In this document: positions 27,869-39,363 of the stretch, piece by piece
How the letters are laid out: every line of letters begins with the position of its first letter
Numbering within the stretch: position 1 is the first letter of the stretch
The notes under the pieces: generated by a model
Told to the model about the DNA's origin: nothing
What the model saw: only the letters and a program-made list of their open reading frames with translations
Database searches by the model: none
Translations under genes and position numbers: made by a program
Source: Pseudomonadota bacterium
GTDB taxonomy: Bacteria; Pseudomonadota; Gammaproteobacteria; Steroidobacterales; JBCBZW01
Direction: 5' to 3'
Assembly: GCA_039193195.1 (NCBI GenBank)
Contig: JBCCWS010000033.1
Coordinates: forward strand, 1 to 64,000
Length of the DNA stretch: 64,000 nucleotides

Positions 27869-30016
27869 GTGAATCAGCTCTCCAATGCCAACGTCTTCAT
27901 CATCACGCCGAACCAGGACGACCTGGAGCGAATTCAGTCGTTGATGATCTCCTCCGGCACGCAGGCGCATTGCCACTGGATCGCCGATGCGGAGTCCCTG
28001 CCCGAAGAGCGCCTCCCCGAGCCTCTCCCGGCGACCATACTCGTCCTAGAGGCCGACCAGCTGCGCGATACGCTGAGCTGGAGTGAGCAGTACGCACCCT
28101 CCGCCTCCACCTTGCTGGTCGCGGACATCGTGGATGAAGCGCTGATCGAAGCTGCGCTAGCGCAGGGCGCCAACGATGCCATTTCCCTGAGCGCGCAGGC
28201 GCGCGCCGTGAACGTGATCGCGCGCGAGGTCCGCCTGGCCACCGCTGCGGCGGAGCTCTCGCAGGCACAGACGGAGGTCGCCGGCTTCCGCGACCAGGTC
28301 GAGCGCCTCACCAGTGAGAGCACGCGTGCATTTCTCTGGGCCCAGGAGGGTGTGGTGGCGGACGCCAACCTCGCCTGCGTGACCTTGCTCGGTCTTGACG
28401 ACGTGGCGGATCTCGTCGCTATGCCGGTCATGGACGTGTTCGCCGCCGACAGTCGCGTCGCCCTCAAGGGCGCCCTAGTGGCTTGCCAAAAGGGAATGTG
28501 GCGAGACGACTCCCTACGCTGCCGGGTGCTCAGCAGCTACGAGGAAGCGGACGGCACGAAGGGCCAAGCCGTCGACGCGATGCTCGAGGCAGACCTCTTC
28601 GACGGTGACGATGCCGTGCGCATCGAACTCACGCCGGCTCGCCGCGACGCCGCCGAGGCAGACGCCGGTGACACGGCGGTCGAAGCGAACACTGCCACCA
28701 GCGTCGACACTCGCGGCGCGAACAGCGCCGCCCGAAACGGCGGTGATCCCTTCCTGCCTTTCCATCAGCGACGCAACTTCCTGCAGAAGGTCACGGACGG
28801 GCTAGAGCGCAATCATGCCGGTGGACTTCGCGTGCTCTACCACGTACGCATCGACAAGATGAACGCCCTGGTGGAACGCTGGGGCCCGCTCGGCTTCGAG
28901 GAAATCCTGCACGGCCTAGCGGATACGATCGCTGACTCCGTGCACCCGGGTGACATCTGGGGCCAGCTCGCCGGCGGCAATTTCTGCGTCCTGGCTGACC
29001 GCGGAGCAATCCGCGACATCGAAGCCTGGGGCGAGGCATTACTGAAGAAGATCACTAACCTCACGTTCCTGCTCTCGGGCGAGGACGTCAAGGTTCGGGC
29101 GTGCGTGGGCGCTGCCGTCAAGGGTCGCAGCGACGACCTCTCCTCCCTCGCCTCGAAGGCCGCCCGCGCCTCGCGTAAAGCCCAGGAGATAGGTGGGGAC
29201 GATGTGATTCTGCACGACGCCAACGGCGTCTCTCTGGAGCAGACGGCCGACGACAAGGCTGCGGTCAAGCGTATCAACCACGCCATGCGCAACGACGGCT
29301 TCCGCCTTGCCTATCAGCCCATCGCCGATCTAGAAGAGCGCGGCATCGAGATGTTCGACGTTCTGATCCGCATGATGGACGCTGGTGACGGCGAGGTGCT
29401 GCCCAACCAGTTCCTACCTGCCGCCGAGCGCAACGGAATGATGCGCGCCATCGACCGATGGGTGATGGCGCGGGCGATCGGCGCTGCTAACGATCAGGAA
29501 CTCACGAAGCTGTTCGTGCGCGTATCCAAAGACTCCCTACCCGACCGCTCCCTGGCAGACTGGCTGAGCCAGCAGCTGAGCAAGGCCAACATCAAGCCCG
29601 ACCGCCTGGTGCTGCAGGTCACCGAGATGCACGCGACGGACAACCTCGGCGCCGCGAGCGACATGGCGAAGGATGCCCGTCGCATCGGCTGTGGCTTCTG
29701 CCTGGAACACTTCGGCCTCGGCAGCGAGCCTCGCCTGCTGCTCGAGTCCATCCCCATCGACTTCATTAAGATCGACGGCTCGCTGATGCAGGGATTCCCC
29801 ACTAGCAGCGATCTGCAAGATCACGTGCGAAACTTGGTGAAGGAGGCGACCGACCGAGACATCGTCGCAATCGCCGAACGCGTCGAGGACGCCAATACCA
29901 TGGCCGCCCTTTGGTCGATCGGTGTGGAGTTCATTCAGGGCTACTACGTGCAAGGCCACTACGTGCAGGCTCCGGAACAGGTGGTCATGGACGGGACCGG
30001 CACCAACGGCCCCTAG
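27869..30016 (+). CDS. FimX-like protein with degenerate REC, PAS, GGDEF and EAL domains
   Basis: About 715 residues from the GTG at 27869 (VNQLSNANVF), preceded by GAGG. Order: a receiver-like domain (1-135) without a clear phospho-Asp, a PAS-like domain (about 155-250), a GGDEF domain whose signature is AGGNF, and a C-terminal EAL domain in which EAL reads DVL. The NxS Asn is replaced (VRVSKDS) and DDFG is EHFG. K in IKIDGSL, the Glu in AERVE and QGY are kept. Both enzymatic domains look inactive. The architecture matches FimX, a c-di-GMP receptor controlling type IV pili, and fimV is in the same window. c-di-GMP binding is inference. An upstream in-frame start at 27791 is less likely. Confidence 0.8.
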   Translation: MNQLSNANVFIITPNQDDLERIQSLMISSGTQAHCHWIADAESLPEERLPEPLPATILVLEADQLRDTLSWSEQYAPSASTLLVADIVDEALIEAALAQGANDAISLSAQARAVNVIAREVRLATAAAELSQAQTEVAGFRDQVERLTSESTRAFLWAQEGVVADANLACVTLLGLDDVADLVAMPVMDVFAADSRVALKGALVACQKGMWRDDSLRCRVLSSYEEADGTKGQAVDAMLEADLFDGDDAVRIELTPARRDAAEADAGDTAVEANTATSVDTRGANSAARNGGDPFLPFHQRRNFLQKVTDGLERNHAGGLRVLYHVRIDKMNALVERWGPLGFEEILHGLADTIADSVHPGDIWGQLAGGNFCVLADRGAIRDIEAWGEALLKKITNLTFLLSGEDVKVRACVGAAVKGRSDDLSSLASKAARASRKAQEIGGDDVILHDANGVSLEQTADDKAAVKRINHAMRNDGFRLAYQPIADLEERGIEMFDVLIRMMDAGDGEVLPNQFLPAAERNGMMRAIDRWVMARAIGAANDQELTKLFVRVSKDSLPDRSLADWLSQQLSKANIKPDRLVLQVTEMHATDNLGAASDMAKDARRIGCGFCLEHFGLGSEPRLLLESIPIDFIKIDGSLMQGFPTSSDLQDHVRNLVKEATDRDIVAIAERVEDANTMAALWSIGVEFIQGYYVQGHYVQAPEQVVMDGTGTNGP

Positions 30017-30134
30017 TGGGCCGCTTGCCCGCTGCTAGAATACCCTTGCGCCGCCCGGCAGGCGCAGGGCCCTACGCTGCTTGCCTCGCTCACCTGCCGA
30101 CTCCGCCCCTTCGAGCCGCGAGCCAGCCGTCTTC

Positions 30135-31055
30135 ATGTCTTCCGCAACCTCTGGGCCCCCTCAGCCCACCTTCGTTTGCATCGGCGCGCCGAAGTGCGGC
30201 ACGACATGGTTGTATCAGCAGCTCGCCTCACATCCGCAGATCTGGCTCCCTCCTGAAAAGGAGGTGCGCTATTTCAACAAGCGCTACCCCATCGAGAATA
30301 GCGAGGCGCCACCCGGCCGTCGCATGGGGTTGTTCGGCCTGTTTCGAGACCACCCCCGGCGGGTGATCACACGCGCCCTAAGGCGCTCCCTATCGCCGCG
30401 TGCGGGCTTTCCCATCCGCTGGATGATCAAGTTTCTTAGCGGCCCCGGGGACTTCCACTGGTACGCATCCCTATTCGACCCAGCGCGCGGTCGCGTCAGT
30501 GGCGACATCACCCCGTTCTACGCATCGCTTCCCGCCTACGCGGTGCAGGAGATTCGCGAGGGGTTTCCCGACCTCAAGGTGATCTTCCTCATGCGTGACC
30601 CGGTAGCGCGAGCCTGGTCCAACGCGCGCATGATGCTGCCCCTGATGCTGGAGCGCCCGCTAGCGCAGATCACGGAGGCGGACTTTGCGGACTACCTCGC
30701 GCGGCCAAGTGCGCATGTAGAGGGCCACTATTTGCACGCGCTCGACACCTGGGGTCGTGCGTACCCGCAAAAGCAGTTCCTGATCGAGTATCAGGACCAT
30801 ATCAGCACGGATCCCCAAAGGACCTTGGACCGCATCACGACTCATCTCGGGGTGGAGCCTCGCGCCATCCCCGCCGCCACCTTGGCCAAGCGCGTCAACG
30901 CCGGAAGCGCCCGCTCCCACACGCAGATGCCCCCGGCCATCCGCCAGTGGTTGTCGCAGTACTACCTGACTGAACTCGAGCAACTGGCCGAACGGTGCGG
31001 CCGGCCGGTCACCGATTGGCTCGAACGCGCGCAAGCGGAGGCTGTCAAGCGCTGA
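30135..31055 (+). CDS. PAPS-dependent sulfotransferase family protein
   Basis: 306 residues from the ATG at 30135; a TTG further upstream is less likely. The 5'-phosphosulfate-binding loop is GAPKCGTTWLYQQLASHP and the 3'-phosphate-binding element is LMRDPVARAWSNARMM. Bacterial members sulfate carbohydrates, lipids or small molecules; the acceptor cannot be told. No sulfate-activation genes (cysDN, cysC) are nearby. It seems to be a single-gene unit or the start of a short rightward run with the DsrE-like gene. Confidence 0.87.
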   Translation: MSSATSGPPQPTFVCIGAPKCGTTWLYQQLASHPQIWLPPEKEVRYFNKRYPIENSEAPPGRRMGLFGLFRDHPRRVITRALRRSLSPRAGFPIRWMIKFLSGPGDFHWYASLFDPARGRVSGDITPFYASLPAYAVQEIREGFPDLKVIFLMRDPVARAWSNARMMLPLMLERPLAQITEADFADYLARPSAHVEGHYLHALDTWGRAYPQKQFLIEYQDHISTDPQRTLDRITTHLGVEPRAIPAATLAKRVNAGSARSHTQMPPAIRQWLSQYYLTELEQLAERCGRPVTDWLERAQAEAVKR

Positions 31056-31116
31056 CGGACGCGCGCGTGCGAAGTACGCTAGCACGCTTCTCCACCGCCA
31101 CCCTCGAGAGTGCCAA

Positions 31117-31656
31117 ATGCGCATCGCCTTACCTTTCCGTCTCATGGGCCTGGTGCTTGCATGCGCCGGCCTGCCATGCGCCGCCCAGTCCACGGCCGTC
31201 TTCACGACCGGCCCCCTGCTCGATGACTTCGGCCCGGCAGCCACGGTCGAAGACGCCGCTCCCATCCCCGCGCACATGCATCTGCGCGTACGCTTCGACA
31301 TCTCGGAAGGTGCGAAGGACGACGAGCTCAACCGCAGCTTGGTCACGGCAGCCCGCTTTCTGAACATGCATGCGCGAGCGGGCGTGCCCGCCCGGAGAAT
31401 GCACATCGCGCTTGTGGTCCACGGCCGCGCCGTATTCGATGTCCTGCACAAACGTACGTCACAACGGGCGAAGGACAACGCCGCTCTCGTCGCCGCCCTT
31501 CAGCAACATGACGTTCGCCTGTACGTCTGCGGGCAGAGCGCCGCCTACTATGAGGTGACCTCGGATCAGCTGCTCCCCGGCGTGCAGATGTCCCTCTCGG
31601 CGATGACCGCCCATGCCGTGCTCGCCGCGGAGGGCTACGAACTAAATCCCTTCTAA
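31117..31656 (+). CDS. Exported DsrE/YchN-like protein
   Basis: 179 residues with a signal peptide (about 1-23, ending CAAQ). A DsrE-like alpha/beta fold follows: VRFDISEGAKDDELNRSL, MHIALVVHGRAVFDVL, and the conserved Cys in VRLYVCGQSAAYYEV. Cytoplasmic DsrE proteins carry sulfur on this Cys; exported single-Cys relatives have no settled role. It lies 61 bp after the sulfotransferase gene and 11 bp before a lipoprotein gene. Confidence 0.8.
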   Translation: MRIALPFRLMGLVLACAGLPCAAQSTAVFTTGPLLDDFGPAATVEDAAPIPAHMHLRVRFDISEGAKDDELNRSLVTAARFLNMHARAGVPARRMHIALVVHGRAVFDVLHKRTSQRAKDNAALVAALQQHDVRLYVCGQSAAYYEVTSDQLLPGVQMSLSAMTAHAVLAAEGYELNPF

Positions 31657-31667
31657 GGCAGTGCCCG

Positions 31668-32156
31668 ATGCCAAGCATTGAGGACACCGTGTGGACGAGG
31701 GCCTCTATAACGCTCTTGCTGAGCGCATCGCTATTCGTGGCCTGCACACCGAGGGGTGACTCGGATATCGAGCACCTCTCCCTCGCCGGCAATTGGCAGG
31801 CCACTGGCGTGCTGCTAATTCGGGGCGAGCTTACGGAGCGCTACGCGTTTACCGTACGGCTGGAGGATTCACTCACCGAGGGCACCCTAGACATTCGATA
31901 CCGTGCCGACGACACGCCTGCCGCCGAGCGCGTGATTCGCCAGGACCTCACGCCCAGGGTCGACCCCGAAGGCCGTACGGTGGTGCTCAGGGGCACTGCG
32001 CCGCGCCTCCTGTCCGGCCCCCAGATCGAGGGCGTCTACGCGCCAGATACCTTCACCTGTGCCCTGAACACGGCGGATCAAGATCAGCTACCGTGCCTAT
32101 GGGGTAGCGACGCTCAAGCCGACACTGTGCGCTTTATCCTACGACGGATGCCCTAG
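31668..32156 (+). CDS. Putative lipoprotein of unknown function
   Basis: 162 residues. A hydrophobic N-terminus leads to the lipobox-like LFVAC, so the mature protein would start at a lipidated Cys followed by TPRGDSD. The rest looks like a small beta-rich domain (LAGNWQATGVLLIRGELTERY) with two Cys near the end (FTCALNTADQDQLPCLWG) that could form a disulfide. A GTG at 31689 is an alternative start giving a more normal signal length. I do not recognise the family. Confidence 0.65.
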   Translation: MPSIEDTVWTRASITLLLSASLFVACTPRGDSDIEHLSLAGNWQATGVLLIRGELTERYAFTVRLEDSLTEGTLDIRYRADDTPAAERVIRQDLTPRVDPEGRTVVLRGTAPRLLSGPQIEGVYAPDTFTCALNTADQDQLPCLWGSDAQADTVRFILRRMP

Positions 32157-32185
32157 CTGACGGCGGGACCACTCGGCGGTACTCA

Positions 32186-34438
32186 CTACGTCAAGGTCAC
32201 TCCCTGCACCTTGCGCCAGCCTCTGGGCAACATGCTGCCGCGCCGACCGCGCGCGCCCTCGTAGTGCTCTAAATCACCCCGTTTGAGGGTCATACGCCGC
32301 TTGCCGGCATCCAGTGCCAAGCCATCGCGCGGGCCCACCACCACGAGGCCGATCATCGAGGGCCCCTTCCCGCCCTTTGCCGCCGGCAGGCCAATTATCT
32401 TGTTGCCCTTTCCCTTCGCGAGCGCCGGGAGCTCGCTCAGGGGGAAGACGAGCAAATGCCCGTCGGAGGACACGGCTGCCACCCGTAACTCCGTGAGGTC
32501 GGCGCCCGCGGGCAGGAGCGCAGGCGCCAACACGCTCGCCCCCTTGGGCACGGCGAGCACCGCCTTGCCCGACTTGTTCCGGGACATGAGGTCCGCAAGG
32601 CCAGCAACGAATCCGTAGCCTGCGTCCGTGCTAAGCACACAACGTGTCTCTTCGGGTCCGATCAGCACGCCGCGGAAAGTTGCACCGTCCGGGGCCGAAA
32701 CGCGGCCCGCAAGTGGCTCTCCCTGACCCCGAGCCGATGGCATTGTGTGTGCGGCAACGCAGTAGGTGCGTCCCGTGCTGTCCAGGAATACCGCCTGCTC
32801 GGAGCTGCGCCCGCGCGCGGCCTGTAGAAAGCCGTCGCCAGCCTTGTAGTTGAGGGTGGTGCCATCCACCTCATGGCCCTTGGCCGCACGGATCCAGCCA
32901 CGCTCGGAGAGCACCACGGTCACTGGCTCCGTCGGCACCAGGGACGCCGTGTCGATGGCCTTCGCCGGCGGACGTTCCACCAGGCGTGTGCGCCTATCAT
33001 CGCCGTACTCGTCCGCATCCGCCGCCAGCTCCTCACGGACCTGCCGCCGCAGGCGCGTATCGTTGGCGAGCACCGTCTCGATCTGCTGCCGGCGCGTGGT
33101 CAACTCCCCCTGCTCTGTCCGCAGGCGCATCTCTTCGAGCTTGGCCAAGCGACGCAGGCGCAGCTCCAGGATCGACTCGGCCTGGCGGTCGCTCAAGTTG
33201 AAGCGCACCATCAGGGCGGATTTCGGGTGGTCTTCGTTGCGAATGATCGCGATCACCTCGTCGATGTTGAGGAACGCGATGATCAAGCCGTCGAGCACGT
33301 GCAGGCGGTCGAGGATACGGTCGAGCTCGTGCTGTAAGCGTCGACGCACGGTCTCGATCCGGTAGGTCACCCACGCCTCTAGCAACGCGCGCAGGGAGAA
33401 CACACGGGGCCGGCCGTCGAGGCCGATCGCGTTTAAGTTGATGCGCACGGTGCGCTCGAGATCCGTGGTGGCGAAGAGGTGGCTCATCACCCCTTCCGCA
33501 TCCACCCGGTTGGACCGCGGCACGAGCACCAGACGGGTTGGGCTGCGGTGGTCGCTCTCGTCGCGCATGTCCTCGACCATGGGCAGCTTCTTCGCCCGCA
33601 TCTGCGCGGCGACCTGCTCCTGAACCTTTGCGCTGGACACCTGATAGGGAAGTTCGGTAATGACGATATCGCCATCTTCGCGCTCCCAGGCGGCGCGCAG
33701 ACGCAAGGTGCCGTTGCCGGTGCGATAGATCGCCTTCAAGTCTTCGCGCGGCGTCACAATCTCGCCACCGGTGGGGAAATCAGGCGCAGGCACCATCTCG
33801 AGGATCTCATCCATGCTTGGGCGACGGGAGCGCAGCATCGCGCCCGCCGCAGTCGCCACTTCGCGAAGGTTGTGCGGCGGGATGTCCGTGGACATGCCCA
33901 CGGCGATGCCCATGGCGCCGTTTAGGAGCACATTTGGCAGGCGCGCCGGCAGGGAGAGCGGCTCTTCCAGCGTGCCGTCGAAGTTCGGGCCCCACTCCAC
34001 CGTGCCCTGGCCCAGCTCGCCCAGAAGTGTCGCCGCGTAGGGCGAGAGGCGCGCCTCCGTGTAGCGCATGGCGGCGAAGGATTTCGGGTCGTCCTGGGCG
34101 CCAAAGTTGCCCTGCCCGTCGATCACCGGGTAGCGGTAGGAGAAGGGCTGTGCCATCAGCACAAGTGCTTCGTAGCACGCGGAGTCGCCGTGCGGATGGT
34201 ACTTGCCGATCACATCACCGATCGTGCGTGCAGACTTCTTCGGCTTCGAGCCCGCGGCAAGCCCTAGTTCGCTCATGGCGTAGATAATCCGCCGCTGCAC
34301 CGGCTTGAGGCCATCGCTGACTTGCGGCAGGGCGCGATCGAGGATCACGTACATGGAGTAATCGAGGTAGGCCTTCTCGGTGAAGACTTCGAGCGCCATC
34401 GGCTCGATACCCTCAAAATCAAGTGATTGATCTTGCAT
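32186..34438 (-). CDS. parC: DNA topoisomerase IV subunit A
   Basis: Breaks and rejoins DNA to unlink daughter chromosomes. 750 residues from the ATG at 34438 ([14 protein letters not shown]). Catalytic Tyr126 is in [12 protein letters not shown]. The quinolone-determining region reads [11 protein letters not shown], so the Ser80 and Glu84 equivalents of E. coli are wild type. The C-terminal beta-propeller is shorter and more diverged than in GyrA, with no GyrA box, which separates it from gyrase. parE lies 79 bp upstream on the same strand. Confidence 0.95.
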   Translation of the reverse strand: MQDQSLDFEGIEPMALEVFTEKAYLDYSMYVILDRALPQVSDGLKPVQRRIIYAMSELGLAAGSKPKKSARTIGDVIGKYHPHGDSACYEALVLMAQPFSYRYPVIDGQGNFGAQDDPKSFAAMRYTEARLSPYAATLLGELGQGTVEWGPNFDGTLEEPLSLPARLPNVLLNGAMGIAVGMSTDIPPHNLREVATAAGAMLRSRRPSMDEILEMVPAPDFPTGGEIVTPREDLKAIYRTGNGTLRLRAAWEREDGDIVITELPYQVSSAKVQEQVAAQMRAKKLPMVEDMRDESDHRSPTRLVLVPRSNRVDAEGVMSHLFATTDLERTVRINLNAIGLDGRPRVFSLRALLEAWVTYRIETVRRRLQHELDRILDRLHVLDGLIIAFLNIDEVIAIIRNEDHPKSALMVRFNLSDRQAESILELRLRRLAKLEEMRLRTEQGELTTRRQQIETVLANDTRLRRQVREELAADADEYGDDRRTRLVERPPAKAIDTASLVPTEPVTVVLSERGWIRAAKGHEVDGTTLNYKAGDGFLQAARGRSSEQAVFLDSTGRTYCVAAHTMPSARGQGEPLAGRVSAPDGATFRGVLIGPEETRCVLSTDAGYGFVAGLADLMSRNKSGKAVLAVPKGASVLAPALLPAGADLTELRVAAVSSDGHLLVFPLSELPALAKGKGNKIIGLPAAKGGKGPSMIGLVVVGPRDGLALDAGKRRMTLKRGDLEHYEGARGRRGSMLPRGWRKVQGVTLT

Positions 34439-34516
34439 CAATCCATCAGCTCCTGGTGTATCTCATAGGTGCGCACCACCAAACCGGCGGAGCACCCCGG
34501 CAAGGGGCGGACAAGG

Positions 34517-36541
<2,025 letters not shown>

Positions 36542-37135
36542 TCAGTCGAGATCGGCGAGAAGTGACTCACGCAGGTGAGCCGGCACCGGCTCCAACGCTT
36601 CGGCGTAGTGCGGATGGTCAATGCCCATAGCCAGAGAGGCGCCGCCTTTCAATGCCTGGACGAAGTGAGCATCGAGTTGGAAGCGCAGGAAGTGCACGGC
36701 ACAGGTCTTTTTCCGCGCGGCGCGATCCAGGTCCTCGTCGGCGATTGCGTACACACGCTCGCCATCATCGCCCGCGCGCACCCAGACTCGATCCTCAATG
36801 CCGATGAGGCGCATCAGGCGCTTGGCGCGCTGCCGCGGATCATCGAACTCCAAATGGAAAGTCGCCTTCCAGTTGTCGCCGTCAGGGATGAGGGGGTTGT
36901 AGGCGCTGAGTTCGGCCTCGATGCCTGCAGCTTCGAAGATGCGCCCGATGCGCAGCATCTCTTGCACCTGGTACCGCATCGTGAGCTGGTCTTCGAAGAT
37001 GAAGGTGGCGTGCTCGCCGAGGTGAGCGCGACGCCTGGCTTTGTGAGCCATCACCTGACGGCGAAACTCGGTGCGCGCTTTGGCGTACTGCTCAAGGCCC
37101 ATAAGCACATCCCGTGTGAGCTTCTCAGCGGCCAT
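36542..37135 (-). CDS. DUF3501 family protein
   Basis: 197 residues from the ATG at 37135 (MAAEKLTRDVLMGLEQYAK). Family hallmarks are RRRAHLGEHATFIFEDQLTM, YQVQEMLRIGRIFE, AYNPLIPDGDNWKATF and RLIGIEDRVWV. The biochemical function is unknown. In many proteobacteria DUF3501 genes sit beside rubrerythrin and an iron-sulfur oxidoreductase of the heterodisulfide-reductase type. Here rubrerythrin is 218 bp upstream and the iron-sulfur gene is missing. A longer in-frame start at 37237 exists but lacks the family N-terminus. Confidence 0.85.
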   Translation of the reverse strand: MAAEKLTRDVLMGLEQYAKARTEFRRQVMAHKARRRAHLGEHATFIFEDQLTMRYQVQEMLRIGRIFEAAGIEAELSAYNPLIPDGDNWKATFHLEFDDPRQRAKRLMRLIGIEDRVWVRAGDDGERVYAIADEDLDRAARKKTCAVHFLRFQLDAHFVQALKGGASLAMGIDHPHYAEALEPVPAHLRESLLADLD

Positions 37136-37353
37136 AGATCGTTGATCCTCTGCTGGCAGGCCCTGGTCTAATGCATGGCGTAGGCCGCGCCGCCCGAGAG
37201 TGCAACTGGCGTACCCCTGAAGGCTCACTCGGAGCACGCTGCCGAGGTGCGTTCACCGTCTGCAACAGGTCGATTGGGGCAGCCGTTCGATTCGCGGTGG
37301 GCTCCGGGCAAAGGTGGTCACGCGGGTCGCATCGTGGGGCGAGTGCGGCCGCC

Positions 37354-37770
37354 TCACTCCATCGTGTCGAGCACCTTCTGGAAACGACTAGCGCGTGAGC
37401 GCGCAGCCTTGGCCAGCGTCTCGAACCAGTCTGCGATCTCGTCGAAGCCTTCCTCCCGGGCCTCCTTCGCCATGCCTGGATACATCTCGGTGCACTCGTG
37501 GGTTTCGCCGGCTACGGCGGACTCCAGATTGAGTGCCGTACCGCCAATGGGCTTGCCGGTGATCGGGTCGCCGACGGCCTCCAGGTACTCCAAATGCCCG
37601 TGAGCATGACCGGTCTCACCCTCAGCGGTGGAGCGAAAAATAGCTGCAATGTCGTTGTAACCTTCGACGTCGGCCTTGGATGCGAAATAAAGGTAGCGTC
37701 GATTCGCCTGAGACTCGCCAGCAAAAGCATCCTTCAGGTTTTGCTCAGTCTTGCTGCCCTTCAGATCCAT
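37354..37770 (-). CDS. Rubrerythrin, ferritin-like domain only
   Basis: 138 residues. A diiron four-helix bundle with Glu/His ligands in [37 protein letters not shown] and [11 protein letters not shown]. The C-terminal rubredoxin domain (two CxxC pairs) is absent, so electrons must come from another protein. The family acts as a peroxidase protecting against oxidative stress. It is probably cotranscribed with DUF3501. Confidence 0.9.
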   Translation of the reverse strand: MDLKGSKTEQNLKDAFAGESQANRRYLYFASKADVEGYNDIAAIFRSTAEGETGHAHGHLEYLEAVGDPITGKPIGGTALNLESAVAGETHECTEMYPGMAKEAREEGFDEIADWFETLAKAARSRASRFQKVLDTME

Positions 37771-37998
37771 ACATCGTCACTCCTGGCTGGCGGTGCGCAC
37801 TATCACGATACTAGAGTTGGTCTAATCGGGGGAGCAAGGCGATGAAAGCGCGCCCCTATTGCCGCGTTGCCGGATTCTGACATAGTCCCTATCATTCGCG
37901 GCAACGCCGCGGCGCTGGTTGTCGTGGGCGGCTCACGTGCCTGCCCTTCAGTGCCCCCATGCGCAGCGATTGGCCCAACCCGACCCCCCGGATCCACC

Positions 37999-38253
37999 GT
38001 GACCGAAGCTGACTCCAAAGCGAAAAGCGCCGCCCGACCAGACTTTGAACGCTCGCTCGAAGAACTGGAAACCCTGGTGGCCAGGATGGAGAAGGGTGAC
38101 CTCTCCCTGGAAGACTCCCTAGCGCAGTTCGAGCGCGGCATCGCCCTAACGCGCAGCTGCCAACAGGCGCTGCGCGAGGCAGAGCAGAAGATCGACGCCC
38201 TCGCGGGACCGGACGGAGAGAGCCTCGCCCCCTTCGGTGAACGAGAGGAGTAG
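37999..38253 (+). CDS. xseB: Exodeoxyribonuclease VII small subunit
   Basis: 84 residues from the GTG at 37999 ([17 protein letters not shown]), the normal size; an upstream in-frame ATG would add an unrelated 44-residue leader. The conserved core is [21 protein letters not shown] and [16 protein letters not shown]. It binds the large subunit XseA, which is not in the window. It lies 8 bp before ispA, a widely conserved pair. Confidence 0.93.
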   Translation: MTEADSKAKSAARPDFERSLEELETLVARMEKGDLSLEDSLAQFERGIALTRSCQQALREAEQKIDALAGPDGESLAPFGEREE

Positions 38254-38261
38254 GGAGCGCC

Positions 38262-39152
38262 ATGGACCCACATGAGCGGATGGCCGCCTATCAGGCGCGC
38301 ATAGAAGCCGCCCTCAGCGAGCGCTTACCGGCGCAAGAGCAGATCCCGCGGCGCTTGCATGAGGCCATGCGCTACGTCGCCCTGGGCGGCGGCAAGCGCG
38401 TGCGGCCCCTGCTCGTCTACTTTACGGGCGAAGTACTGGACCTGGACCCAGCGGTGCTCGATGCCCCAGCCTGCGCGATCGAGTTGATCCACGCTTATTC
38501 TCTAGTGCACGACGATCTGCCGGCGATGGACGACGATGAGATGCGAAGGGGGCGCCCCACCTGCCATATCGCCTACGACGAGGCCACCGCCATCCTCGTG
38601 GGCGATGCGCTACAGGTGCTCGCCTTTGAGATCCTGGGTACCGATCCCTCACTCCAACGCGATGCGCAGACCCGCCTGACGCTGATCAACCTCCTCTCGA
38701 CGGCGGCAGGCCCGTCCGGTATGGCCGGCGGCCAAGCGATCGACGTCGAGAACACTGGCAAGCCGATGTCGCGCGACGAGCTGGCCTTCATGCATCGGCT
38801 GAAAACGGGCGCGCTCATCCGCGCCTCGGTGCTGCTCAGCGCCCATTGTCGCACCGACCTCTCGACTGAACGCTGGGCCGCGCTTGAGCGCTTTTCGGAG
38901 CTTGCGGGCCACGCCTTCCAGGTGCAGGACGACATTTTGGACGTGGAGGGCGAAGCGGAGCGCCTGGGCAAGACTCCCGGCGCCGATGAAGCGCGCCACA
39001 AACCCACGTACCCGAGCATCGTGGGGCTGGACGAAGCCAAACGAATAGCACGCGATCTGTACCGAGCCTCTCTGGATGCCCTAGCCGACTTCGGTGAGAA
39101 GGCCGAACCCCTTCGCTGGCTAGCTGCCTACATCATTGAACGCGACTACTGA
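38262..39152 (+). CDS. ispA: (2E,6E)-farnesyl diphosphate synthase
   Basis: Condenses IPP with DMAPP/GPP to make FPP for undecaprenyl and quinone chains. 296 residues. First Asp-rich motif DDLPAMDDDEMRRGRPTCH; second motif DDILDVEGEAERLGK. GGGKRVRPLLVYF is the typical N-terminal element. The gene usually precedes dxs; here folE2 follows after 211 bp and dxs is absent. Confidence 0.95.
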   Translation: MDPHERMAAYQARIEAALSERLPAQEQIPRRLHEAMRYVALGGGKRVRPLLVYFTGEVLDLDPAVLDAPACAIELIHAYSLVHDDLPAMDDDEMRRGRPTCHIAYDEATAILVGDALQVLAFEILGTDPSLQRDAQTRLTLINLLSTAAGPSGMAGGQAIDVENTGKPMSRDELAFMHRLKTGALIRASVLLSAHCRTDLSTERWAALERFSELAGHAFQVQDDILDVEGEAERLGKTPGADEARHKPTYPSIVGLDEAKRIARDLYRASLDALADFGEKAEPLRWLAAYIIERDY

Positions 39153-39272
39153 CCCGGGCCCCTTGCAAATCGCCCCTGGCGACCATATTTCCCTCAAGTA
39201 ACCGCGGCTTAGCAAGCTCAGTGGGCGCGGCATCGGTTGCCAACCCGTCCTCGAAACGCCGCCTTCCGAGGC

Positions 39273-39278
39273 TATACT
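39273..39278 (+). promoter_or_regulatory. Candidate -10 box upstream of folE2
   Basis: TATACT stands out in the ispA-folE2 gap, 86 bp before the folE2 ATG. No good -35 box lies at the right spacing, so this may depend on an activator or be fortuitous. No Zur-type palindrome was recognised in the gap. Confidence 0.3.
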
Positions 39279-39363
39279 GAGCGAAATGTGCACCCTTCTC
39301 GGCCCTCGGTACGAATAACGGGGCGGCACGTGCGGTGCAGCTTGGCTTTTGAGGATTCGACAT

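Noticed and set aside
34083-34185. Quinolone-resistance substitutions in parC
   Set aside because: The [11 protein letters not shown] stretch has the wild-type Ser and Glu at the key positions.
39153-39363. Zur-binding site upstream of folE2
   Set aside because: No palindrome of the Zur type was found, although FolE2 genes are often Zur-controlled.
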